Of a stretch of 64,000 nt of DNA, positions 46,816 through 58,439 are shown in pieces. The notes under the pieces are model-generated. The model saw nothing but the letters and a program-made list of their open reading frames with translations. It was not told the origin of the DNA and made no database searches. Numbering within the stretch: the stretch's first letter is position 1; the number at the start of each line of letters is the position of its first letter. The translations under genes and the position numbers were made by a program. The DNA comes from Tistlia consotensis USBA 355 (GTDB taxonomy: Bacteria; Pseudomonadota; Alphaproteobacteria; Kiloniellales; DSM-21159): NCBI RefSeq assembly GCF_900177295.1, contig NZ_FWZX01000007.1:1-64000 (forward strand), given 5' to 3'.

Positions 46816-46844
46816 GATATAGGGGAGCCTTCTTGTCCAGTCAA
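46816..46844 (-). promoter_or_regulatory. Sigma-70-type promoter of rplM-rpsI
   Basis: On the minus strand, TTGACT and TATATC are separated by 17 bases, which is close to consensus. The start of transcription would fall about 60 bases before the rplM ATG. Confidence 0.75.
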
Positions 46845-46879
46845 CAGCGAAAAAGTCCCTTTGAAAACGGTGACTTGCG

Positions 46880-46903
46880 GATGGGGTATCATATTACCCC
46901 ATC
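46880..46903. promoter_or_regulatory. Perfect palindromic operator-like site before the SDR gene
   Basis: Nine-base perfect arms GATGGGGTA / TACCCCATC are separated by TCATAT. The site ends 21 bases before the SDR start and probably covers its -10 region. It looks like a dimeric repressor site; the regulator is not in view. Confidence 0.7.
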
Positions 46904-46924
46904 GCGGGGGACGAGGCGCCTGCG

Positions 46925-47695
46925 ATGACGGCGCTGGCCGGCAAGGTCGTCCTGGTCACCGGCGCCGGCGGCGTCATCGGCAAGGCGACCGTGGCGCGCT
47001 GCGCGGCTGCCGGCGCCCGGGTCGCGGCCAGCGACCTCGCGCCGCCCGTCCTGCCCGAGGCGGCCCTGCCCGGCGCCGCCCTGTCGCTCGCCCTCGACGT
47101 CACCGATCCCGAGGCCTGGCCGGCCGCGGTCGCCGAGGTCGAGGCGCGGCTCGGCCCGCTCGACGTGCTGATCAGCAACGCCGGCCTCGCCGTGCCCGGC
47201 GACATCGAGGCGGCGACGCCGGAGCAGCTCAGGCGCGCCCTCGCGGTCAACCTGGAAGGCCCCTTCTACGGCACCCAGGCGGCGATCGCCGCGATGAAGC
47301 GGCACGGCCGCGGCGGCAGCATCGTGATCCTGGCCTCGGTCGCCGCCAAGGTCGCCTCGCCGCCGCTCGCCGCCTACGCCGCCGCGAAGGCCGGCCTGCT
47401 CGGCCTCAGCCGGACGGCGGCGCTGCACTGCGCCGACCGGGGCTACGGCATCCGGGTCAACGCGCTCTGCCCCGGCTTCGTCGACAGCGCCATGGTCGGC
47501 GAGATCGCCGAGGCGGTCGCCGGGCCCTCCGGCGACGCCGCCGCGATCCGCGACAAGCTGACCCGCCGCCAGCCGCTCGGCCGCATGGCCCGTCCCGAAG
47601 AGGTCGCCGAGGCCGCGCTGTGGCTGGCCAGCGAGGCCTCCAGCTACATGACCGGCGCCGAGCTGGTCCTCGACGGCGGCTTCAGCGCGGGCTGA
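46925..47695 (+). CDS. SDR-family NAD(P)-dependent oxidoreductase
   Basis: This 256-residue classical short-chain dehydrogenase has the cofactor motif VTGAGGVIGKATV, and ASDL suggests an Asp that favours NAD. Then come ISNAGLAVPGD, ILASVAAKVASPPLAAYAAAKAGLLGL with the Ser-Tyr-Lys catalytic set, and the C-terminal MTGAELVLDGGFSAG. The substrate is unknown. It is divergent from rplM, behind a perfect palindrome, and convergent with a tartrate dehydrogenase-like gene. Confidence 0.9.
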   Translation: MTALAGKVVLVTGAGGVIGKATVARCAAAGARVAASDLAPPVLPEAALPGAALSLALDVTDPEAWPAAVAEVEARLGPLDVLISNAGLAVPGDIEAATPEQLRRALAVNLEGPFYGTQAAIAAMKRHGRGGSIVILASVAAKVASPPLAAYAAAKAGLLGLSRTAALHCADRGYGIRVNALCPGFVDSAMVGEIAEAVAGPSGDAAAIRDKLTRRQPLGRMARPEEVAEAALWLASEASSYMTGAELVLDGGFSAG

Positions 47696-47715
47696 GGGCC
47701 GCCGCCGGCGCCGCC

Positions 47716-48786
47716 CTACCCCGCGATCGCCTTCAGGATCGCCTGGCCGCAGGCCTTCGTATCGGCCGTGCCGCCGAGGTCGCGGGTGCGCGCCGCCGGG
47801 TCGGTCAGCACCGCCTCCATGGCCTTCTCCAGGGTCTTCGCCGCCTCGGGCTCGCCCAGGAAGTCGAGCATCATGGCGGCGGTCCAGACCGCGGCGATCG
47901 GGTTGGCGACGCCCTTGCCGGCGATGTCCGGGGCCGAGCCGTGCACCGGCTCGAACATCGAGGGCAGCGCGCGGCTCGGGTTGAGGTTGGCCGAGGGCGC
48001 GATGCCGATCGAGCCGGCGCAGGCCGGCCCCAGGTCCGAAAGGATGTCGCCGAACAGGTTGGAGCCGACGACCACGTCGAACCAGTCCGGATGCAGCACG
48101 AAGTTCGCGGTCAGGATGTCGATGTGGAACTGCGCCGTGCCGACCCCGGGGTGGCGCTGCTTCGCGGCCTCGAAGCGCTCGTCCCAGAAGGGCATGGTGT
48201 GGACGATGCCGTTCGACTTGGTCGCCGAGGTCACGTGCTTGCGCGGCCGCGTCTTCGCCAGCTCGAAGGCGTAGTCGAGGATGCGGTCGACGCCGCGCCG
48301 GGTGAAGACCGTCTCCTGCACCGCCGCCTCGTGCTCGGTGCCGCGGTAGAGCCGGCCGCCGATCTCGGAGTACTCGCCCTCGACGTTCTCGCGCACCACG
48401 ACGAAGTCGATGTCGGCCTTGCCGCGCCCGGCGAGCGGCGAGGTCACGCCCTCGAGCAGGCGCACTGGCCGGACGTTGGCGTAGAGGTCGAGGTCGCGGC
48501 GCAGCGGGATCAAGAGGCCCCAGAGCGAGACGTGGTCCGGCACGCCGGGCCAGCCGACCGCGCCCAGGTAGATCGAGTCGCACTCCTTGACCTGGTCGAT
48601 GCCGTCCTCCGGCATCATCCGGCCGGTCCGGTCGTAGCGCTCGCAGGACCAGTCGAGCGGCCGCCACTCGATTGAGAAGCCGTGCCGGTCGGCGACCGCG
48701 TCGGCGGCCTCCTGGCCGACCGGGATGACCTCCTTGCCGATGCCGTCGCCGGGAATGCTCGCGATCACGTAGCGGCGGTTGCTCAT
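47716..48786 (-). CDS. Tartrate dehydrogenase/decarboxylase-like beta-decarboxylating dehydrogenase
   Basis: This 356-residue enzyme of the isocitrate/isopropylmalate dehydrogenase family shows IASIPGDGIGKEVIP, YLGAVGWPGVPDHVSLWGLLIPLRRDLDLYANVRPVRL, VVVRENVEGEYSEIGGRLYRG and TSATKSNGIVHTMPFWDERF. The metal/substrate Asp is in SNLFGDILSDLGPACAGSIGIAPSANL. FEPVHGSAPDIAGKGVANPIA is the NAD region. The pattern matches the tartrate dehydrogenase (TtuC/DmlA) group, which also oxidises malate. Precise substrate is inferred. Confidence 0.88.
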   Translation of the reverse strand: MSNRRYVIASIPGDGIGKEVIPVGQEAADAVADRHGFSIEWRPLDWSCERYDRTGRMMPEDGIDQVKECDSIYLGAVGWPGVPDHVSLWGLLIPLRRDLDLYANVRPVRLLEGVTSPLAGRGKADIDFVVVRENVEGEYSEIGGRLYRGTEHEAAVQETVFTRRGVDRILDYAFELAKTRPRKHVTSATKSNGIVHTMPFWDERFEAAKQRHPGVGTAQFHIDILTANFVLHPDWFDVVVGSNLFGDILSDLGPACAGSIGIAPSANLNPSRALPSMFEPVHGSAPDIAGKGVANPIAAVWTAAMMLDFLGEPEAAKTLEKAMEAVLTDPAARTRDLGGTADTKACGQAILKAIAG

Positions 48787-48944
48787 GCAGTCGTCTCCTC
48801 GGGATTCTTCTGTCTGTCGGGCGACGCCCTCGGCGACGCGGGAGGCGCATTCTTGAGCAGGCGCACGGCGGGCTCAATGGCGCGCGGGACATGGCACGGT
48901 TGGGGCGGGCGCCGGGCGGGTCCCATTTTTCCACCCGGATCAAA

Positions 48945-48974
48945 TTGACTCGGTCGTTTTCGCCCGGGTAGAAA
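48945..48974 (+). promoter_or_regulatory. Candidate promoter of the DUF2239 gene
   Basis: TTGACT and TAGAAA have an 18-base spacer, ending 28 bases before the ATG at 49003. Confidence 0.5.
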
Positions 48975-49002
48975 GCACCGCCCACGAACCGAGGATGCCC
49001 CG

Positions 49003-49656
49003 ATGACCGACCCGCTCGCCAGGCCCTGCACCGCCTTCGAAGGCCAGCGCCTGCTGCGCGCCGGCTCATTGGTCGAGGTCGCCCTGGCGGTCCGTGACGC
49101 GACCGCGCGCGCGCCCGACGCGCCGCTGCTGGTCTTCGACGACGCGACCGGCCGGGTCGTCGACCTGGACCTGCGCGGCAGCGAGGCCGAACTGATCGAG
49201 CGGCTGTCGCAGCCCGCGGCCCTCGCCGGTCGCGCGTCGCGCCCACCCGCCCGGCAGGATGCCGCCTCCGCCGAACCGCGCGGCCGCGGCCGCCCGAAGC
49301 TGGGCGTCGTCGCCCGCGAGGTGACGCTGCTGCCGCGGCACTGGGAGTGGCTGGCGGCCCAGCCCGGCGGCGCCTCGGCGGCCCTGCGCCGGCTGGTCGA
49401 GGAGGCCCGGCGCAGCGACGGCCCGCACCAGCGGCGGCGCGCCGCCCAGGAGGCCGCCTACCGCTTCCTCTCGGCCCTGGCCGGCGACCTGCCCGGCTAC
49501 GAGGAGGCCTGCCGCGCGCTCTTCGCCGACGACCGGCCGGGCTTCGAGCGGCAGATCGCCGGCTGGCCGGCCGACCTGCGCGCCTACGCCGTCAGGCTCG
49601 CCTTCGCCGGCGGTGCGCGGCACGACCCTGCCGGCGCGCCAGTCGAGCAGGCGTGA
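49003..49656 (+). CDS. DUF2239-family protein
   Basis: This 217-residue soluble protein has the DUF2239 layout. The N-terminal part is CTAFEGQRLLRAGSLVEVALAVRD with LLVFDDATGRVVDLDLRGS. The middle is GRGRPKLGVVAREVTLLPRHWEWLAAQPGGASAALRRLVEEARR. The helical end is AYRFLSALAGDLPGYEEACRALFADDRPGFERQIAGWPADLRAY. The GRGRPKLGVVAREVTLL segment resembles a short DNA-binding ribbon-helix-helix region, so a regulatory role is possible; no function is established. Confidence 0.85.
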   Translation: MTDPLARPCTAFEGQRLLRAGSLVEVALAVRDATARAPDAPLLVFDDATGRVVDLDLRGSEAELIERLSQPAALAGRASRPPARQDAASAEPRGRGRPKLGVVAREVTLLPRHWEWLAAQPGGASAALRRLVEEARRSDGPHQRRRAAQEAAYRFLSALAGDLPGYEEACRALFADDRPGFERQIAGWPADLRAYAVRLAFAGGARHDPAGAPVEQA

Positions 49657-49736
49657 TGCCCGGAGCGGCAGCCGCGCCTTGACGCGCTCCGGCCCGCCTG
49701 CGTGAATCGCGGGCCGTCCCGGCAGCTGGAGACCTC

Positions 49737-50390
49737 ATGCCCGACCCGATCTCCTGGGAGTTCGCCTGGCCCTACCTGCTGGCCGCGCTGGCCGCCGGCT
49801 ACCTGCTCGGATCGATCCCCTTCGGCCTGGTGCTGACCCGCCTCGCCGGCCTCGGCGACATCCGCAAGATCGGCTCGGGCAACATCGGCATGACCAACGT
49901 GCTGCGCACCGGGCGCAAGGACCTGGCCGCGGCGACGCTGGTGCTGGACAGCGGCAAGGGCGCGGCGGCGGCGCTGCTCGCCTACTGGTGGGGCGGCCCG
50001 GACCCGATGATCGTCGCCGGCTTCGGCGCCGTCGTCGGCCACCTCTTCCCGGTCTGGCTCGGCTTCAGGGGCGGCAAGGGCGTCGCGACGACGCTCGGCA
50101 CGCTGCTCGCCGTGTCCTGGCCGGTCGGCCTCGCGGCCTGCGCGACCTGGGCCCTGGTCGCGGCGCTGTTCCGCTACTCCTCGCTGGCCGCCCTGGTCTC
50201 GCTCGCCGCCTCGCCAATCTTCGCGTGGTTTCTGAGAGGGAATCTGCAACTCGTTCAATTCGCGGCGATCCTTGCGATCCTGGTCTGGTCGCGCCATCTG
50301 CAGAACATCGGCCGGCTGCTGCGCGGCCAGGAGAGCAGGCTCGGCCAGAAGGCCGCGCCGAAGGCCGATGCGCCCGACAGGAAGCCCTAG
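49737..50390 (+). CDS. plsY: Acyl-phosphate glycerol-3-phosphate acyltransferase PlsY
   Basis: This 217-residue inner-membrane enzyme starts phospholipid synthesis by acylating glycerol 3-phosphate from acyl phosphate. It shows the three conserved loops: YLLGSIPFGLVLTRL, KIGSGNIGMTNVLRTGRKDLAAATLVLDSGKGA and VVGHLFPVWLGFRGGKGVATTLG. Hydrophobic segments fill the rest. It normally sits next to dprA; here a hydrolase gene and an orphan gene lie between. Confidence 0.95.
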   Translation: MPDPISWEFAWPYLLAALAAGYLLGSIPFGLVLTRLAGLGDIRKIGSGNIGMTNVLRTGRKDLAAATLVLDSGKGAAAALLAYWWGGPDPMIVAGFGAVVGHLFPVWLGFRGGKGVATTLGTLLAVSWPVGLAACATWALVAALFRYSSLAALVSLAASPIFAWFLRGNLQLVQFAAILAILVWSRHLQNIGRLLRGQESRLGQKAAPKADAPDRKP

Positions 50391-50402
50391 GGAGGAGAGG
50401 CC

Positions 50403-51212
50403 GTGAGCCAGGTCCGCCAGATCGAGGCCAACGGCCTCAGCCAGTGCGTCGAGATCGCCGGGCCGGCCGACGCCCCGGCCGTGGTGCTGTCCCATTCGCT
50501 CGCCTGCAGCCGGGCGATGTGGCGCCCGCAGATCGAGGCGCTGGCCAAGGACCATCTGGTCGTCGCCTACGACACCCGCGGCCACGGCGGCACGGCGGCG
50601 CCCGACGGCCCCTACGATCTCGAGCTGCTGGCCGCCGACCTGCTCGGCCTCGCCGAGGCGCTGACGCTGCCCCGCTTCCACTTCGTCGGCCTGTCGATGG
50701 GCGGCATGATCGGCCAGCAGCTGGCCCTGACCGCCCCCGGGAAGTTGATCTCCCTGACCCTCTGCGCGACGACCAGCCGGATCCCGCCGGAGGGCCGCAA
50801 GGCCTTCGACGAGCGCATCGCGGCCGCCGAGAGCCAGGGCATGGCGGCGCTGGCCGAGGCGACCCTGGCGCGCTGGTTCACCGAGCCCTTCCGCGCCGCC
50901 GGCCGGCCCGAGGTCGAGGCGATCCGCCAGCTGATCCTGGCGACGCCGGTTGCCGGCTTCGTCGGCTGCTGCCGGGCGATCCAGCCGCTCGACCTGACCG
51001 ACCGCCTGCCGGCGGTTCGCACGCCGACCCTGGTGCTGGCCGGCCAGGACGATCCCGGCATGCCGCCGGCGGTGATGCAGACGATCAAGGAGCAGATCCC
51101 AGGCGCCCAGCTCTGCGTCCTCGCCCACGCCGCCCACCTGCTCAACGTCGAGCAGGCCGAGACGACCAGCGGCCTGCTGCGCAGCTTCATCGGCGCGCAC
51201 GGACGAGGTTGA
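50403..51212 (+). CDS. Alpha/beta hydrolase, 3-oxoadipate enol-lactonase-like
   Basis: This 269-residue hydrolase starts at a GTG behind GGAGAGG, 12 bases after plsY. It shows VVLSHSLACSRAMWRPQIEAL, VAYDTRGHGGT and FHFVGLSMGGMIGQQLAL (nucleophile Ser near 99). TPTLVLAGQDDPGMPP supplies the acid, and VLAHAAHLLNVEQ the His. The pattern resembles PcaD, but there is no beta-ketoadipate pathway gene around, so the natural substrate is unclear. Confidence 0.85.
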   Translation: MSQVRQIEANGLSQCVEIAGPADAPAVVLSHSLACSRAMWRPQIEALAKDHLVVAYDTRGHGGTAAPDGPYDLELLAADLLGLAEALTLPRFHFVGLSMGGMIGQQLALTAPGKLISLTLCATTSRIPPEGRKAFDERIAAAESQGMAALAEATLARWFTEPFRAAGRPEVEAIRQLILATPVAGFVGCCRAIQPLDLTDRLPAVRTPTLVLAGQDDPGMPPAVMQTIKEQIPGAQLCVLAHAAHLLNVEQAETTSGLLRSFIGAHGRG

Positions 51213-51221
51213 ACCGCAGAC

Positions 51222-51836
51222 ATGCGGTTCGTCAGGCGCCGACCGAGACCGAGGCGCGGCAAGATCGTGTGGTGTCGACTCCGTTCATTCGCCCTGCCGG
51301 GATCCGCCGTCGCCTTGGCCTTGACCGCCACCTGGCCCCTCATCCTTTCTCTCCAAGGCTATCCCAGCGAATACGCTTCGATTTCGATCCTGTGGGCAAT
51401 CTTGGCGGTGATGCTGGCGTGCGGGGCCTACACGACCCTATCGGACGAATTGATGTACCTATGTCATCTCGACGGATCGGTCAGCCTCCATTTGAGATCG
51501 GGGCTGATGGGCGCGAAGGCGGGGAAAATCGATGTGCGCGAGAGGCATATGCAGTTGCTTCGCGCAGCCCGTACGATACTCGCGCTGAGGCGCAGCGGCA
51601 CTGACCCGGACACAGAGCTAATAGTCCGCTCGCAACTGATCGACCGGAATGTGGCGGCGCGCCTCCTGAAGGTCGGTTTCACACCAACTCGAACGCCGAG
51701 GTGGAAGAGTGCATTCTATCGGCTCGCCTTTCGCTTCAGTACCTGGACCGTGGCGCTTCGGGGAAGGCAGGTGGTCGTCAGGGATCCCAAGAACTGGGAC
51801 ACGACATGGTACATTCGTGTGAAAGACCTTCCGTAG
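51222..51836 (+). CDS. Orphan membrane protein of unknown function
   Basis: This 204-residue protein begins with a very basic MRFVRRRPRPRRGK and has two hydrophobic segments (ALPGSAVALALTATWPLILSL and ISILWAILAVMLACGAYTTL). A soluble basic C-terminal part of about 130 residues follows (ERHMQLLRAARTILALRRSG..., NWDTTWYIRVKDLP). I recognise no family. Base composition is clearly lower in GC and codon use more relaxed than in plsY, dprA or topA on either side, suggesting it was inserted here. It starts nine bases after the hydrolase stop. Confidence 0.65.
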   Translation: MRFVRRRPRPRRGKIVWCRLRSFALPGSAVALALTATWPLILSLQGYPSEYASISILWAILAVMLACGAYTTLSDELMYLCHLDGSVSLHLRSGLMGAKAGKIDVRERHMQLLRAARTILALRRSGTDPDTELIVRSQLIDRNVAARLLKVGFTPTRTPRWKSAFYRLAFRFSTWTVALRGRQVVVRDPKNWDTTWYIRVKDLP

Positions 51837-51903
51837 CGGGATGTCGGACCTAACACTCGCTCGCTCCATCGTCGAGCAATGCGCAACGAGCGGAATCGCT
51901 CGC

Positions 51904-51932
51904 TTGACAGTGGCGCCACTGCAACCGGTAAT
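51904..51932 (+). promoter_or_regulatory. Candidate promoter of dprA with overlapping palindrome
   Basis: TTGACA and GGTAAT are separated by exactly 17 bases. A perfect 14-bp palindrome CAGTGGCGCCACTG (51908-51921) covers the end of the -35 box and the spacer, as an operator would. It argues for a dprA start downstream of it. Confidence 0.6.
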
Positions 51933-51983
51933 TGCCCGCACGATGAGCAGGCACTTCTTCTTCTGAGCGGCCCGGCAGGCGGC

Positions 51984-53135
51984 GTGGCAGGCGTGGTCGC
52001 GGCACCGGAACAGGCGTCGAGCCGGCCGCTGAGCGAGGCCGAGCGGCTGGACTGGCTGCGGCTCAGCCGGACCGAGCACGTCGGCCCCGTCACCTTCCGC
52101 CAGCTGCTCGCCCGCTTCGGCACGGCGGCGGCGGCGCTGGAGGCGCTGCCCGACCTGGCCCGCCGCGGCGGCCGGCGCGCCGCCCCCCGCATCCCCTCCC
52201 CGGCCGAGGCCGAGCGGGAACTCGAGGCGATCGAGCGGATCGGCGCGACGACCCTCGGCCTGACGGAGCCCGGCTATCCGGAGCCCCTGGCCGCCACCGA
52301 CGACGCGCCGCCGCTGCTGATCCTCAGGGGCCGCAGCGAGCTGCTGGCCCGGCCCGCCGTCGCCCTGGTCGGCGCCCGCAACGCCTCGGCCAACGGCCGG
52401 ACCCTGGCCCGCACCCTGGCGCGCGACTGTGCCGCCGCCGGCTTCGTGGTCGCCTCGGGCCTGGCGCGCGGCATCGACGCCGCGGCCCACGAGGGCGCGC
52501 TGGACGGCGGCACGATCGCCGCCGTCGCCGGCGGGCTCGACGTCTGCTATCCGCCGGAGAACCGGGCGCTGCAGCAGGCGATCGGCGAGCGCGGCCTGCT
52601 GGTCGGCGAGCAGCCGCCGGGGCTGGAGCCGCAGGCCCGCCACTTCCCGCGCCGCAACCGGATCATCTCCGGCCTGTCGCTCGGCGTCGTCGTGGTCGAG
52701 GCGGCGCTGCGCTCCGGCTCGCTGATCACGGCGCGCCTGGCGCTGGAGCAGGGCCGCGAGGTCGGCGCCGTGCCGGGCTCGCCGCTCGACCCGCGGGCCC
52801 GCGGCTGCAACGCCCTGCTGCGCCAGGGCGCGATCCTGGTCGAGGAGGCCGACGACCTGCTGCGCGCCCTGATGGGACAGGGCCTGCCTTCACGCCCGGC
52901 GCGGCTCGAAGAGCCCGCGCCGCCGGCCGGAGCGGCGGCGGGCGGAGCCTCCGATGCGGCCCGCGCCGCGGTGGTCGAATGCCTCGGCCCATCCGGTGTC
53001 GCGGTTGACGAAGTCCTGCGCCGGTGCCAATTGTCTGCCTCCCTGGTCAGCCTGATCCTGATGGAACTGGAGCTGGCCGGCCGTTTGGAACGCCAGCCGG
53101 GCGGGAGGGTCGCACTGATCGGCGCGCCCGACTGA
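51984..53135 (+). CDS. dprA: DNA-processing protein DprA
   Basis: This is a roughly 383-residue DNA-protecting protein that loads RecA onto incoming single-stranded DNA in transformation. The N-terminal SAM-like part (EAERLDWLRLSRTEHVGPVTFRQLLARFG) precedes the Rossmann-like core: VALVGARNASANGRTLA, VVASGLARGIDAAAHEGAL, TIAAVAGGLDVCYPPENRAL, FPRRNRIISGLSLGVVVVEAALRSGSLITARLALEQGREVGAVPGS. A C-terminal winged-helix region follows (AVVECLGPSGVAVDEVL). I chose the GTG at 51984, downstream of the promoter; a GTG at 51993 also fits, and the open frame upstream to 51879 is doubtful. Confidence 0.93.
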   Translation: MAGVVAAPEQASSRPLSEAERLDWLRLSRTEHVGPVTFRQLLARFGTAAAALEALPDLARRGGRRAAPRIPSPAEAERELEAIERIGATTLGLTEPGYPEPLAATDDAPPLLILRGRSELLARPAVALVGARNASANGRTLARTLARDCAAAGFVVASGLARGIDAAAHEGALDGGTIAAVAGGLDVCYPPENRALQQAIGERGLLVGEQPPGLEPQARHFPRRNRIISGLSLGVVVVEAALRSGSLITARLALEQGREVGAVPGSPLDPRARGCNALLRQGAILVEEADDLLRALMGQGLPSRPARLEEPAPPAGAAAGGASDAARAAVVECLGPSGVAVDEVLRRCQLSASLVSLILMELELAGRLERQPGGRVALIGAPD

Positions 53136-53198
53136 CCGCCCGCCAGCAACGAGGCAGCCCGACCTTCCTGTCGCGGGCGCCGCCACTTCCGGAACAGC

Positions 53199-55888
<2,690 letters not shown>

Positions 55889-55892
<4 letters not shown>

Positions 55893-58261
55893 GCGCCGAC
55901 AAGCCGTTTCCGACCCGGGACGAGGTCCTGACCTATGTGCGCGAGAGCCCGACCCCGGTCGGCAAGCGGGAGATCGCGCGCGCCTTCGGCATCAAGGGCG
56001 CCGACCGCCAGCGCCTGAAGGTGCTGCTCAGGGAGCTGAAGCTCGACGGCGAGCTGGAGGCACCGGAGCGCCGCAAGGTCGCCGCGGCCGGCGCCCTGCC
56101 CGAGGTCGCGGTGCTGACCGTGGTCGGCCTCGACGAGGACGGCGAGACCCTGGCCCGGCCGGTGCGCTGGGAGGCCGAGACCGAGCCGCCGACCATCTAC
56201 CTGGAGCCCGGCAGGCAGAGCCGCTCGGCCCTGGCCGAGGGCGACCGCGCGCTGTGCCGCCTGACCCGCGTCGACGCCGGCCACTACGAGGCGCGGGTGA
56301 TCCGCCGGCTCGGCGCCGCCCCTCGGCGGGTGCTCGGCATGATCGAGCTGGCCAAGGACGGCCTGCGGGTCAAGCCGACCGACAAGCGCGCCAAGAAGGA
56401 CTACCTGCTGCGCAAGGCCGACGCCAAGGGCGCCGAGGTCGGCGAGCTGGTGCTCTGCGAGCCGAAGCCGCACCATCGCCGCGTCGGCCCGCCCGAGGTC
56501 GTGGTGCTGGAGCGCCTCGGCGGCCTCGACAACCAGCACGCCCTCAGCCTGATCGCGATCCACGAGCACGGCCTGCCGACCGAGTTCTCCGACGCCGCGG
56601 TCGAGGAGGCGGAGGTCGCCGGGCCGGTCACGCTCGGCCGCCGCGAGGACCTGCGCGCACTGCCCCTGGTGACGATCGACGGCGCCGACGCCCGCGACTT
56701 CGACGATGCGGTCTTCGCCGAGCCCGACGACGACCCCGGGAACCCCGGCGGCTGGCACATCCTGGTCGCGATCGCCGACGTCGCCCACTACGTGCGCCCC
56801 GAGGGCCCGCTCGACCGCGAGGCGCGCGAGCGCGGCAACTCGGCCTACTTCCCCGATCGCGTCGTGCCGATGCTGCCGGAGGCGCTGTCGAACGGCTGGT
56901 GCTCGCTGAAGCCTAAGGAGGAGCGCGGCTGCCTCGCCTGCCACCTCTGGATCGACGCCGAGGGCCGGCCGAAGCGGCACCGCTTCCTGCGCGGCCTGAT
57001 GCGCTCGGCGGCGCGCCTGACCTACGAGCAGGTCCAGGCCGCGGTCGACGGGCGGCCCGACGACCTGACCGGCCCCCTGCTGGCGCCGGTGCTGGCGCCG
57101 CTCTACGGCGCCTTCCGGGCCCTGCTGGCCGCCCGCCAGGCGCGCGGCACGCTCGACCTCGACGTGCCCGAGCGGCGCATCGTCATGGACGAGCGCGGCA
57201 ACGTCGCGCGCATCGAGCCGCGCCGGCGCCTCGACAGCCACCGGCTGATCGAGGAGTTCATGATCGCCGCCAACGTCGCGGCGGCGGCCGAGCTGGAGAG
57301 CCGCCAGCGGCCCTGCATGTACCGGGTCCACGACGTGCCCGACGAGGCCAAGGTCGCGGCGCTGCGCGACGTCCTGGCGACGCTCGACCTGAAGCTCGCC
57401 AAGGGCCAGGTGATCCGCGCCGCCTCCTTCGGCCGGATCCTGGAGATGGCCGAGGGCAAGCCCTATGCCCAGATGGTCTCGGAGCTGATCCTCCGGAGCC
57501 AGGCCCAGGCGATCTACAGCCCCGCCAACATCGGCCACTTCGGCCTGGCGCTGGTGCGCTATGCCCACTTCACCTCGCCGATCCGGCGCTATGCCGACCT
57601 GCTGGTGCACCGCAGCCTGATCGCCGCGCTCGGCCTCGGCGACGACGGCCTGACGGCTCGCGAGGTCTCGCGCTTCGAGGAGATCGGCCAGCACATCTCG
57701 ACGACCGAGCGGCGCGCCGCGGCCGCCGAGCGCGACGCCGTCGACCGCCTGACCGCCGCCTTCCTCAAGGAGCGGGTCGGCGAGGTCTTCGCCGGCCGCG
57801 TCAACGGCGTCACCCGCTTCGGCCTGTTCGTGACCCTGAACGAGAGCGGCGGCGACGGCCTGGTGCCGGTCTCCAGCCTGCCCGGCGACTTCTACCAGCA
57901 CGACGAGCGGATCCACGCCCTGGTCGGCCGGCGCTGGGGCCGCACCTACCGCCTGGGCGAGAAGGTCCGCGCGCGCCTGATCGAGGCCGATCCGCTGACC
58001 GGCGGCCTGATCCTCAACCTGGTCGAGGCCGACGAGGCCGAGGCGGAGGCCGGGAGCGCCGACGGCTGGGAGCCGCTCGACGGCGGTCCGCCACCCGCCG
58101 CGCGGCCGGTGCGTAGGAGCGGCGGCCGCGGCAGCCCGAAGCACCGGCCCGCGAAGGCCAAGGCGAAAGCGGCGAAGGCCGGCAAGGCGCCGCGCGCCGC
58201 CGGGAAGAAGGGCAAGTCCGGCGCACGGGACAAGACGCGAACGCCCAAGGGCCGCCGTTAA
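55889..58261 (+). CDS. rnr: Ribonuclease R
   Basis: This 790-residue 3'-5' exoribonuclease starts at a GTG overlapping the topA stop. An N-terminal winged-helix part (PVGKREIARAFGIKGADRQRLKVLLRELK) precedes cold-shock-type domains. The RNB catalytic domain holds TIDGADARDFDDAVF and AIADVAHYVRP. An S1 domain (GEVFAGRVNGVTRFGLFVTL) is followed by a Lys-rich tail. The topA-rnr coupling is common in alphaproteobacteria. Confidence 0.96.
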
Positions 58262-58439
58262 CCAGCGTCGACCGCGCGCAGGCTAACGATTGATTCAAGG
58301 ATTCTGCCGTCCAATCGGGACCGGGTGCGGCATAGCGGCGCGAGTCCGGACCGTGGGGCCGTCTCGACATTTACCATGGCTCCGCCCTAGTGTGGGGCGG
58401 TGATGGGCCGCGAAGCGCAGGCTTTCGGGGGCGCCACAC

